Assembly (NCBI GenBank): GCA_958296075.1
Contig: CATQHW010000002.1
Coordinates: 434,001 to 498,000 of the forward strand
Direction of reading: 5' to 3'
DNA length: 64,000 bases
Source: an uncultured Spirochaetia bacterium
GTDB lineage: Bacteria > Spirochaetota > Spirochaetia > SZUA-6 > Bin103
How positions within the stretch are numbered: the stretch's first letter is position 1; the number at the start of each line of letters is the position of its first letter. Below the pieces are notes generated by a model. The model was not told where the DNA came from and made no database searches. It saw only the letters and a program-made list of their open reading frames with translations. The translations under genes and the position numbers were made by a program. This document shows positions 26,824 through 35,584 of this stretch, piece by piece.

Positions 26824-26853
26824 CCGCCAGCGCGCCGAGCGCCAACACCGTCC
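26709..26853. repeat. Island-flanking direct repeat, left copy (aminotransferase 3' end + MFS 3' tail)
   Basis: About 145 bases match 33348-33497, with a ~50-base identical run (GGCGCTGCGGGAGTCGCTTG and onwards) and scattered differences elsewhere. The left copy holds the last codons of the aminotransferase and, on the minus strand, a stub reading TVLALGALAV ... ERDGGLPAPPRTPRETRQ that matches the C-terminus of the MFS transporter now located at 33361. Two convergent genes therefore once met here. Confidence 0.85.
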
Positions 26854-26924
26854 GTGGGAACTGGTAACAGCTCAATCTCCACGATGAGCACGCCGCCAAG
26901 CGTCGCCGGATCACTCCTGCTGCA

Positions 26925-26938
26925 TCCTGATATCAGGA
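26925..26938. repeat. 14-bp perfect palindrome at the Uma2 stop
   Basis: TCCTGATATCAGGA spans the 3' end of the Uma2 gene, 72 bases inside the island edge. It is too short to be a convincing terminator. Confidence 0.4.
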
Positions 26939-27673
26939 ATCGCGACCGCGCTCCCGGCGCAGCAAGGCCTCGAGTTCAGCCACGCGCGCTTCCGCCGCCT
27001 GCCATCTCTCTTCAGCTCGCTCCCGTGCCTGCTGCTCCTGCTCCCGTGCCTTTTCGGCCTGCTCCCATGCCTCATCCGTCTCCGCCAGCGTGCGTACATT
27101 CAGCCCCGTCACCGGATCGTGAAAGCGTAACCCGCCCTCGGTGAGGCGCAGTTCCAGCCCCAGCATCCTGCTCCTCAGCGCCAGCGTCCCGTCCGCCAGC
27201 TCCCTCCCCGGCAGCGCCACGTACTCCCCGGCGACCAGCTCCAAGCCCCGCAACGGCGGCTTCAGCCAGTCTCCCGTCGGGTCGTGTTGCCAGTACTCCG
27301 CTACCCCCAGCCGGCGATACAACTCCCGCTTCTTCCCCTGGTCTTCTCCCCGCGTAGTGCGCGAGGTGATCTCCAGCACGAAGTCCGGGACCTTGCCTTC
27401 CTCCCACAGCAGGTACGAGGACCGGTCGTGGTTCGCCACTCCCAGCACCACGAATACGTCCGGCGCCACCATCGCCTTGAGATTGCCTGCTTCGTAGTAG
27501 AGCAACAGGTTGCCGGCAACGTACACGTCGGGGCGGTGGCGGAAGTAGTGGCGCAGGCCGTCGCGCGCGTAGGTCAGCGGGGTGAGTTGATAATCGCTTT
27601 CCGCCACCGGCTTGCCGTCGGAACTAGGGTAGTCAAGCTTGCGCTTGACCGGAGCGAGCACGGAAATCGCCAT
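26933..27673 (-). CDS. Uma2 family endonuclease-fold protein with C-terminal coiled coil
   Basis: A 246-residue protein of the Uma2 (DUF820) PD-(D/E)XK superfamily. Core motifs are VAPDVFVVLG, VPDFVLEITSRTTRGEDQGKK and YRRLGVAEYWQHDP, i.e. D...E-x-(T/S) strands typical of Uma2. After residue about 200 comes a Glu/Arg/Gln-rich coiled coil (EQAEKAREQEQQARERAEER). The ATG at 27673 has GGAGGT upstream; a longer frame to 27751 lacks support. Uma2 proteins are abundant in cyanobacteria and spirochaetes and lack an assigned function, though they are often linked to mobile DNA. Confidence 0.85.
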   Translation of the reverse strand: MAISVLAPVKRKLDYPSSDGKPVAESDYQLTPLTYARDGLRHYFRHRPDVYVAGNLLLYYEAGNLKAMVAPDVFVVLGVANHDRSSYLLWEEGKVPDFVLEITSRTTRGEDQGKKRELYRRLGVAEYWQHDPTGDWLKPPLRGLELVAGEYVALPGRELADGTLALRSRMLGLELRLTEGGLRFHDPVTGLNVRTLAETDEAWEQAEKAREQEQQARERAEERWQAAEARVAELEALLRRERGRDS

Positions 27674-27768
27674 GGGCCTTACCTCCACCGACACCAGCAT
27701 AACGGAAATGCACTGTCCAGGCACGTCCCCACGTCCCCACCTCCAGGGCAATCGACTGAACAGCAGCG

Positions 27769-27990
27769 TTACTTGGTGAGGAGCGAGTAGAGGAAGTCCT
27801 CATTCCATGCCGCGAGGTGGCGACTGGATCGCATGCTGTGCCTGCCCTTGCCGCGCCGCAGCAGATCGCTACCACACGTCTGGTCTCCAGGCGCCCAAGG
27901 TCTTTCTGGCGGGTGCGATCGAGGTGATCTCGTTGGACTTCTGGTCCACCTTGCGTTGCCCCAACACCAAGCCGCTGGCGTGTACTCCAC
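27769..27990 (-). pseudogene. ISAs1-family transposase remnant
   Basis: In the minus direction one frame reads LVLGQRKVDQKSNEITSI, the characteristic ISAs1/H-repeat motif (GQ.KVDEKSNEITAIP). Further on another frame ends HLAAWNEDFLYSLLTK, like an ISAs1 C-terminus. The catalytic middle is deleted and frames are shifted, so this is decayed mobile DNA. Confidence 0.65.
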
Positions 27991-28015
27991 GCCGAGATCA
28001 TAGGGATCGTGTAGC

Positions 28016-28062
28016 GCGACAATCAGGATGAGAACCGAGCGACAATCAAGATGAGAAAATCG
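28016..28062. repeat. Tandem 23-bp imperfect repeats, probable IS21-type terminal end
   Basis: GCGACAATCAGGATGAGAA and GCGACAATCAAGATGAGAA occur at a 23-base period. IS21-family elements carry multiple terminal transposase-binding repeats of about this size, and an istA remnant lies at 30515-31200, so this may be the orphaned other end. Confidence 0.5.
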
Positions 28063-28267
28063 GTGTCGCAACGGCCGGGACGATGACACAAGCGGGCTTG
28101 GGTTTGCAAGCAGGGGAAGAAGCGGCGGGGCCGCCGTCGAGGTCCATCGAACGGTCAGATCGCCGCTGGTGGGAGGGGCGCAGATGGCGCTCGGAACGGC
28201 CCGGTGCGTGGTGGCCGGCTGCCGAAGGGCCGGTAGTGGCCGCTGCCAGAGCAACGGCCATCGTGAC

Positions 28268-28615
28268 TAGCATGACAACATCCTTACCGGCCAGCCGTCG
28301 GCCGTGGCGTGGCCGCCGGCACTGCCGTGGGACTACCCGGCACGGCTCCCCACCACCGGCCGCGAAGTGTACCAAGCCTACTCCCCCGGCATTGAGTACG
28401 CCCGCGACCAGGGGCTGCTGACCTACGCCCCCTGCTTCCATCCCTGGTCGATCTACCGCGTGGACCGCGGCGCCGCGCAGATCGACCTGCTGCTGGAGCA
28501 CGCCCAGCGCGCCGGCCTGACCCTGGCCTCGTGCAGCGATGTGTACCGCCACCTGACAGCGCAGCCACAGCTCGCCCATCCGGCGCCGAATATCCCCACC
28601 GCCGCCTCCGCGTAG
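28268..28615 (+). pseudogene. 3' fragment of a polysaccharide deacetylase-like gene
   Basis: The frame follows an upstream stop and has no start codon with a ribosome site. It encodes LTGQPSAVAWPPALPWDYPA, then GIEYARDQGLLTYAPCFHPW and AQIDLLLEHAQRAGLTLASC, resembling the end of NodB-type polysaccharide deacetylases (His plus a late catalytic region and the LL.YA...G pattern). The metal-binding N-terminal part is absent. Its high GC contrasts with the adjoining HEPN gene. The family call is tentative. Confidence 0.45.
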
Positions 28616-28619
28616 CTCC

Positions 28620-29105
28620 TCACATCAGAAGAACCTTCTTGATGGAGTCCAAAATGCTATGGGCAGCGGCAATCACGTCACCAAGCTCACCGAATCCGAT
28701 GGTGCTCCGGTGCCCACGATGATGTGCCACTTTATGTCGTTCCTGTACCGCATTGTTATACAGTTGTACGTCTCGATCATCGAGCGCGGCATTGAAGTCG
28801 TTCTTGTAATTCGTGCCAAACGATCCGACGAACTTAGCGATCTCGTCCTTCATGACGCTACGGAAGATCATCGTGCCGGCAGTCGATACGAACTCACGTA
28901 ACGCCGCATCCGACGCCTTGGCCGCTCGCCGATCGGCAATTTCCAGTATATCTTGTTGCATGTCAGCGCAGAGCAGTATCAGTATGTGTTCGGTCAGAAA
29001 TGATTCAACAGGGGAGCCTACAGCATCTGTCGCGCGCAGGTGACTATCGCATTCCTTATACGCTTCCTCGGTTCGTACGAGCGTTTTCGAGGTGGCACCG
29101 GCCAT
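28620..29105 (-). CDS. HEPN-fold protein (RiboL-PSP/MAE-like), partner of DUF262 protein
   Basis: A 161-residue all-helical protein. The motif NNAVQERHKVAHHRGHRSTI holds an R-x4-H arrangement (ERHKVAHH) as in HEPN RNases, placed in the last third as expected. ILLCADMQQDILEIADRRAA and FVGSFGTNYKNDFNAALDD form earlier helices. The gene starts 7 bases after the DUF262 stop, so the two form an operon. HEPN proteins next to DUF262 genes are known in defence islands, where the HEPN member is the probable RNA-cleaving toxin. AT-rich codons mark it as foreign to this chromosome. Confidence 0.72.
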   Translation of the reverse strand: MAGATSKTLVRTEEAYKECDSHLRATDAVGSPVESFLTEHILILLCADMQQDILEIADRRAAKASDAALREFVSTAGTMIFRSVMKDEIAKFVGSFGTNYKNDFNAALDDRDVQLYNNAVQERHKVAHHRGHRSTIGFGELGDVIAAAHSILDSIKKVLLM

Positions 29106-29112
29106 CGGATGG

Positions 29113-31200
<2,088 letters not shown>

Positions 31201-31279
31201 CTACCCTGCGAACGGTTCTGGCACAGCGGATGCGGGATGGAGTGGTTACGCGGCCGACGGCCAGCGTCGTCCACTCCAT

Positions 31280-31640
31280 CTACACAGCGAAGTCTGCGAC
31301 TTGAGGAACCGTGTGCGTCAATCGCGCTCGCACGGGTCTGTGGGGCCTGGGGCGGGTAACCGCCCTGGCTACCCGGACTGGACGGACAGGGATCGGCCCC
31401 TGCCCGGCGGCGCGGTCGAACGAACAGCGCATGGTCTTGCCGTCGACCGCCACCACCCGCGTACCGCTGTCGTGAACCGCTCCACCCAGCCGATGAAACA
31501 TCTCTCGATGTACGCGTCGACGCTGTCGAGCGAGCGAAAGAACCGGTGAAAGTCGACCACATCGTAGAAGTGGCCGCCGGCGCAAGCGTTCGTCGAACAA
31601 ACGGATCAAGGGCTGTGAACTTGGCCTTTACTGCATCAGT
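31280..31640 (-). pseudogene. ISAs1-family transposase N-terminal remnant
   Basis: One minus-strand frame gives VDFHRFFRSLDSVDAYIERC followed by FIGWVERFTTA; the next frame continues GTRVVAVDGKTMRCSFDRAA. This is the region of ISAs1 transposases that holds the first catalytic Asp (VAVDGKT). A frameshift near 31460 and loss of both ends show it is dead. It and the fragment at 27769-27990 may be halves of one disrupted element. Confidence 0.7.
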
Positions 31641-31781
31641 CAGGGCGGCGTCCATCGCGATGGCAGTAACCGCTCACATCAACGATAAGCCCATATTATT
31701 TTGGCGCGACTCCTGAGGGGTATTTCGGCGTCCGTTTTGCCTATGCCGTTGCCAGCCGCCACCGCGCCGCGCGGCGTGGGC

Positions 31782-32843
31782 TCACGGTTGCGTGCTGTTC
31801 CGGTACGGGCGCACGGCCATGGCGGCATAGGCTTTCGCCAGCGTTGGGGCGCCCCGTTCGATGACGACCTTGACGTGGTTGATGCCTTGGCGGACCAGGA
31901 AGATCTGGTCGCCGAGGAGCCGCTCGCTGCGCGGCCAATTGCGCAGGCCTTCGGCTTTGGCAGGGAGGCACCAGCCGCGGTCCTCGATCCGGTCGATGAA
32001 GGGGTGCCACGCCGTCCGGTGGCTCGTTCTCCAGTTCGTATATCCGAACAGCTCCAGCCCGAGGCGGGCGCCGGGTCCCCGCGCGGTCACGTCCAGGCTG
32101 ACGAGCACATAGGCGAGCAGGTCGTCCATGGCCGCGATGACGTCCGCCGCCGCGGCGGTCGGGCCGGGCCACTGCAGTCGCTCCAGCAGGGCGGGAACTT
32201 CCGCCTTCGGGACGCCCGCGATGACCAGCCGGAAGACCTTCGGGGAGCGCGCCGGGAGGGCTCCGGCCTGGAACAGGAAGCCCGGATCCGGGACCGCCGT
32301 AATGACGCGCTCGACCGCGGGGAGCACTTCCCGGTGGCCGCCGCTCCAACCGGCGGCAGCGGCCAGCGCCGCCAGCAGGGCGGAAGGGTCCCGGTGCTCG
32401 AAGAACCCGTCGCGCGCTCCGGGAGAATACTCCTGCGGCGCGAAGAAAATCCCGGGCGGATGGAGCCGGCCGCCCGGCGGGAGTCCGACCAAGTCGTACT
32501 CCAGCACCACGCCGGCGACGGAGTGGGCGAGATACGAAGCCGGATTCCGGGTCTGTTCCAGCAGCGCAGCCGCCAGCTCGGCGGCCGCCGAGCCCGGTTC
32601 GGCGGCCGCCCCGACGCGGATGTAGTGACGCGACAGGTCCGATCCCGGCAGAGCGACCACGCAGAGGTCGGCAGCCGCGCCCGGCTGCACAAGATGGAAT
32701 TCGAATCCGAACTGGCCGTCGATCACGGACCGGGGCAGCGCCCGCGCCGGTTCCATGAGCTGTTCCCAGCCCGCCGCGTCTACCAGCGAGGCCGGGAACA
32801 GTGGGCGGCAGCCCTCGAGGAGCGAGGCGAACGTATCGTTCAC
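31782..32843 (-). CDS. Unrecognised 353-residue protein, putative RiPP maturation partner
   Basis: I do not recognise this soluble protein. It has no signal peptide, membrane segment, radical-SAM CxxxCxxC, ATP-grasp, YcaO or LanM motif. Visible features are an N-terminal alpha/beta region (GFEFHLVQPGAAADLCVVAL, SDLSRHYIRVGAA), a middle with FFAPQEYSPGARDGFFEHRD, and a C-terminal part LGLELFGYTNWRTSHRTAWH, GWCLPAKAEGLRNWP, INHVKVVIERGAP and AKAYAAM. The last segment, a strand with alternating basic residues and then K-A-Y, recalls phosphate-binding strands of peptide or indole prenyltransferases, but this is only a resemblance. It starts 68 bases after the NHLP precursor stop on the same strand, so it is the best candidate for its modifying enzyme. 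Confidence 0.75.
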   Translation of the reverse strand: MNDTFASLLEGCRPLFPASLVDAAGWEQLMEPARALPRSVIDGQFGFEFHLVQPGAAADLCVVALPGSDLSRHYIRVGAAAEPGSAAAELAAALLEQTRNPASYLAHSVAGVVLEYDLVGLPPGGRLHPPGIFFAPQEYSPGARDGFFEHRDPSALLAALAAAAGWSGGHREVLPAVERVITAVPDPGFLFQAGALPARSPKVFRLVIAGVPKAEVPALLERLQWPGPTAAAADVIAAMDDLLAYVLVSLDVTARGPGARLGLELFGYTNWRTSHRTAWHPFIDRIEDRGWCLPAKAEGLRNWPRSERLLGDQIFLVRQGINHVKVVIERGAPTLAKAYAAMAVRPYRNSTQP

Positions 32844-32911
32844 GAGACCGGCGCGAACGGGGCCGTCCGTTCGACGCAGCTAGCCTGATCGCACGATCGT
32901 CTACGTCCTCG

Positions 32912-33199
32912 TCAGACACCGAGCTCCCAGAGATACCGCGGCGGTCCATGGTGCCCGCCGGACGCCTGCTTCAGATCGGCCTCTTCGAGTTCCGCGAACG
33001 GCGGCAGCACCAGATGGCTGGTGGTGGCTACGTCCTCGTGCACCTCGATGTTGAAGCCGTTGGGAATCGTCACGCCCAGTTCGTCCTTGATCGCGGCCGT
33101 TGGGTCAGCGAGCAGGCGTTCGCGGAACGCCATGTCGATGGTCGCCTTCTCGACCACCTGTTCCCGCATCGTGTTGACCGCCGTTGTCTTGGAACCCAT
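32912..33199 (-). CDS. NHLP-type (nitrile hydratase-like leader) RiPP precursor peptide
   Basis: A 95-residue precursor. The leader (residues about 12-79) resembles the nitrile hydratase alpha subunit: REQVVEKATIDMAFRERLLA, DPTAAIKDELGVTIPNGFNI, EVHEDVATTSHLVLPP. A double-Gly site (ASGG, residues 79-82) then separates a 13-residue core, HHGPPRYLWELGV. Length, leader and GG boundary fit the NHLP family (TIGR03793-type) described as proteusin precursors. The ATG at 33199 is preceded by GGGAGG. The core has no Cys, Ser or Thr, so lanthionine or azoline formation is impossible. Candidate targets are Trp, Tyr, His, Pro and the C-terminus. The 353-residue gene follows. Confidence 0.85.
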   Translation of the reverse strand: MGSKTTAVNTMREQVVEKATIDMAFRERLLADPTAAIKDELGVTIPNGFNIEVHEDVATTSHLVLPPFAELEEADLKQASGGHHGPPRYLWELGV

Positions 33200-33347
33200 C
33201 TCCAGTCCCTCCCGTTGATGTAATCCATGGCCTGCCGCCGCGCTTCCCGCGGCGAGCGCCATTGACGTAAGTATCGGCCCCGGTCGGTCGGGCATCAAGT
33301 ATACCGCCCGACGGATCGACTTATCCGGGATTTCCGTGGATGATTTC

Positions 33348-33497
33348 GCGCCGCTGGTGATCACGTCGTCGGCGCTGCGGGAGTCGCTTGCCGTGTTTCG
33401 CGAGGCGTGCGCGGAGGTGTCGGAAGGCCGCCGTCCCGCTCCAGAAACGCCAGGGCGATGACCGCCAGCGCGCCGAGCGCGAGGGCCAGCACCGTCC
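33348..33497. repeat. Island-flanking direct repeat, right copy
   Basis: Plus-strand reading gives FAPLVITSSALRESLAVFRE and onwards to a stop, matching the C-terminus of the aminotransferase that ends at 26823 (there APPLVITEAALRESLAVFRE). On the minus strand it supplies the last ~25 codons of the MFS gene. The differences from the left copy, including small indels, show that the duplication is not brand new. Confidence 0.85.
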
Positions 33498-34608
33498 ACT
33501 GCAGCGCGGCGTAGAGCGACAGGGCGTCCGCCAGCAGCCCGGTCACCGATGCGCCGATGCCGGCCGGCAGTCCGCCCAGCCCGATCACCAGGCCGGCGGC
33601 GACGCCGGTGGCGTGCGGCCGGCGCTCCTGCGCCATGACGATGGTGACCGGCAGGGTCGCTCCCAGCGCGGCGCCGAGCACCGCCACCGCCGCGAGCTGC
33701 GCCGCCGCCGGCGCGTGGACGAAGGTCAGGTGCGCGGGGATCATCAGCAGCGCCGCGCCCAGGACCGTGCGGGTGCGGCCGATGCGGTCCGACAGCCGTC
33801 CGCCCGACAGGCTGCCGGCGCCCACGCAGCCCATGAACAGCACCAGCGGCCAGGCCGCAGAACCGAGCGAATCGGCGGTCCAGGTCGGCAGAAAGCTGGC
33901 GATCGAGAGCTGGAACCAGCTTCGCGCCATCGCGAAGACCACGATCAGGGCCAGCGGCAGCAGCGGATAGACGTGGCGGTTCCCGCGCGCCGGCGGCGCG
34001 GCGCGGCGCCCACCGCCGGCTCCCGGCCCGGCGCCGTCGGGGTTCTCGCCGGCTGCCAGCAGCCGCCAGACCAGCAGCGCCGAGCCCAGACCGATCACCA
34101 CCGCGGCGCCGGTGCCGGGCAGGCCGAACAGGCCGAGCGCGACCGCCATCAGGGCCGGGCTCAGCGCCGACCCCGCGTTGCCCCCGACTGAGAAGAGCGA
34201 CATGGCCGCCCCGCGTCGCTGCCGCCCGTCGCTGGTGGCGGCAGCGGCGCCCGCCACGCTCATCGAGCCGGCCGGATGGAACGCCGCGGCGCCGAGGCCG
34301 CCCAACCCGGCCAGCGCCAGCGCCGCCCCGAACGAACCGGCCAGGCCGATGCACCCCATGAACACGCCCGACCAAGCCAAGCTGATCACGATGATGCGCT
34401 CCGGCCCCCAGCGCTGCGCCGCCGCGCCGAGCAGCGGTTGCGGCAGGGCGCCGCACGCGGAGTGGACCAGCGCGATCAACCCGACCTGGGTGAACGACAG
34501 CCCCAGCAGGGGCATCAGCAGCGGATAGGTGACCGGCAGGAAGTTGTTGGTGATCTCCAGCAGCAGGTGTCCGACCGCCCCCAGCGCCAGCGGGCGGCGG
34601 CTCACCAC
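33361..34608 (-). CDS. MFS transporter (fosmidomycin-resistance-like)
   Basis: A 415-residue, twelve-segment major facilitator. It starts on GTG with LALGAVGHLLLEITNNFLPV and has SFTQVGLIALVHSACGALPQ, the family-like GGLGAAAFHPAGSMSVAG, and a central loop rich in Pro/Gly/Ala (about 195-220). LSGGRLSDRIGRTRTVLGAA is the MFS loop motif. The last ~25 residues (LERDGGLPTPPRTPRETRQA onward) are encoded by the antisense of the duplicated aminotransferase end. It follows the VOC gene and may extrude small toxic metabolites; the substrate is unknown. Confidence 0.88.
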   Translation of the reverse strand: MVSRRPLALGAVGHLLLEITNNFLPVTYPLLMPLLGLSFTQVGLIALVHSACGALPQPLLGAAAQRWGPERIIVISLAWSGVFMGCIGLAGSFGAALALAGLGGLGAAAFHPAGSMSVAGAAAATSDGRQRRGAAMSLFSVGGNAGSALSPALMAVALGLFGLPGTGAAVVIGLGSALLVWRLLAAGENPDGAGPGAGGGRRAAPPARGNRHVYPLLPLALIVVFAMARSWFQLSIASFLPTWTADSLGSAAWPLVLFMGCVGAGSLSGGRLSDRIGRTRTVLGAALLMIPAHLTFVHAPAAAQLAAVAVLGAALGATLPVTIVMAQERRPHATGVAAGLVIGLGGLPAGIGASVTGLLADALSLYAALQWTVLALALGALAVIALAFLERDGGLPTPPRTPRETRQATPAAPTT

Positions 34609-34610
34609 AT

Positions 34611-34638
34611 CGACTCGGAGATGATCGACTCGGAGATG
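34611..34638. repeat. 13-bp direct repeat between VOC and MFS genes
   Basis: CGACTCGGAGATG occurs twice at a 15-base period immediately upstream of the MFS GTG start. It could be a regulator site or a simple duplication. Confidence 0.5.
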
Positions 34639-34645
34639 CCGGCCG

Positions 34646-35035
34646 TCACCCGGTCAGCGGCGCGCTTCGCTCCACGAGTTGCAGGGCGATCCCCCACGGG
34701 TCGCGCAGGAAGATCAGCGTGTCGCCGCCGTCGGTCGTGCGCGGCTCGCCCACGAGTTGCGCGCCGGCGCCGGCAAGCCGCTTGGCTTGCTCGACCGCTC
34801 CGGTGGCGGCGAACGCCACGTGCAGCACCATCGGGTCCTGCGCTGCGTAGTCGGGCAGCGGCGCGCCCTCGAAGCGGTAGAGCTCCAGCACGGTGTCGCC
34901 GTCGCCGTCGGCCAGAAAGGTGGTGTAGGTCGGCGCCCCGCTTTGGCGCACGACCTGCATGCCGAGGTTGGCGACGTACCACTCGGCGATCGCGGCCGGG
35001 TCGGGGACGTTCAAGGCGATGTGTTCGATCTTCAT
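34646..35035 (-). CDS. VOC-family (glyoxalase/bleomycin resistance) protein
   Basis: A 129-residue single-module vicinal oxygen chelate protein. It starts MKIEHIALNVPDPAAIAEWY with the first metal-ligand His, then DTVLELYRFEGAPL with a Glu ligand, LHVAFAATGAVEQAKRL with a second His, and FLRDPWGIALQLVER with the final Glu position. The ATG at 35035 is 11 bases past a TATACT box. The MFS gene follows 37 bases after its stop, so the two are probably co-expressed. The chemistry (lyase, dioxygenase or binding protein) is unknown. Confidence 0.9.
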   Translation of the reverse strand: MKIEHIALNVPDPAAIAEWYVANLGMQVVRQSGAPTYTTFLADGDGDTVLELYRFEGAPLPDYAAQDPMVLHVAFAATGAVEQAKRLAGAGAQLVGEPRTTDGGDTLIFLRDPWGIALQLVERSAPLTG

Positions 35036-35044
35036 CGGCCCGCC

Positions 35045-35052
35045 AGTATACT
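35045..35052. promoter_or_regulatory. Putative divergent -10 element AGTATACT
   Basis: The palindrome AGTATACT lies between the divergent VOC and membrane-protein genes, so each strand reads TATACT close to its start codon (10-12 bases). No convincing -35 box was identified. Confidence 0.35.
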
Positions 35053-35063
35053 CCCGCATTTCC

Positions 35064-35543
35064 ATGTGCGATACAGGCAGGGAGCGGGACTGGACGCGCG
35101 CCTCGGGGTGGGTGTTCGCGGTACGGAATCGCTGGTACGCGCGGCTCGTGACCAGGACGCCGCTGATCTCGCTGGCGATCATCGCGGCGACGGTCGCCGG
35201 TCTGTGGCTGCTGGCGGTCGAGGTGGAGTTGACCCGTTTCACCGCGGCTGCGGCGACCGTGCAGGGCGGCGAGCTGCGCGGCAGCGCGCCGCTGGCGGTG
35301 GTCGAGTCGGTCGGGCGGGACGGCGACGTGCTCTGGCGACCGGTCGATGACCAGGGGCCGCCGCGCACGGCGCGGCTCGTGGACTGGCGGCAACGCGGCG
35401 GCGAATCGGCGGAGTTCGTCGCGTGGATCGCCGCATCGGACCGGGGAGCGGCCGGGGATGCGACCGTCGACTTTCCAAGCGGGGTGGAGACGATCGCGCA
35501 GCGGCTCGGTGAGCGCGTGCTGGGCCGGATCGTGGAGCGCTGA
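35064..35543 (+). CDS. Small single-pass membrane protein upstream of ABC exporter (adaptor-like)
   Basis: A 159-residue protein: a short cytoplasmic N-terminus with basic residues (RNRWYARLVTR), one membrane segment (TPLISLAIIAATVAGLWLLA, about residues 38-57), then ~100 periplasmic residues starting VEVELTRFTAAAATVQGGEL. The layout recalls the N-terminal part of HlyD-type membrane fusion proteins, but there is no coiled-coil hairpin and it is much too short. It lies 41 bases upstream of the exporter pair. The ATG at 35064 lacks a clear ribosome site; a GTG about 20 codons later is an alternative. The family is unrecognised. Confidence 0.65.
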   Translation: MCDTGRERDWTRASGWVFAVRNRWYARLVTRTPLISLAIIAATVAGLWLLAVEVELTRFTAAAATVQGGELRGSAPLAVVESVGRDGDVLWRPVDDQGPPRTARLVDWRQRGGESAEFVAWIAASDRGAAGDATVDFPSGVETIAQRLGERVLGRIVER

Positions 35544-35584
35544 GCGCCCAGAAACCATGAGTCTGAAACGATGAGTCCGGCGCC

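Noticed and set aside
27719..27745. Short tandem CACGTCCC-type repeats considered as a CRISPR or iteron start.
   Set aside because: Only two units with no spacers; simple slippage repeat next to the Uma2 gene.
28046..28579. A minus-strand frame with a hydrophobic stretch resembling a signal peptide (VMLVTMAVALAAATT).
   Set aside because: The remainder is Arg/Ser/His-rich without fold, and the plus strand encodes the deacetylase-like fragment across its upstream half.
35064..35543. Full HlyD-type membrane fusion protein.
   Set aside because: Only a membrane anchor and ~100 residues exist; no coiled-coil hairpin or lipoyl half-motifs were found, so I kept it as adaptor-like and unassigned.
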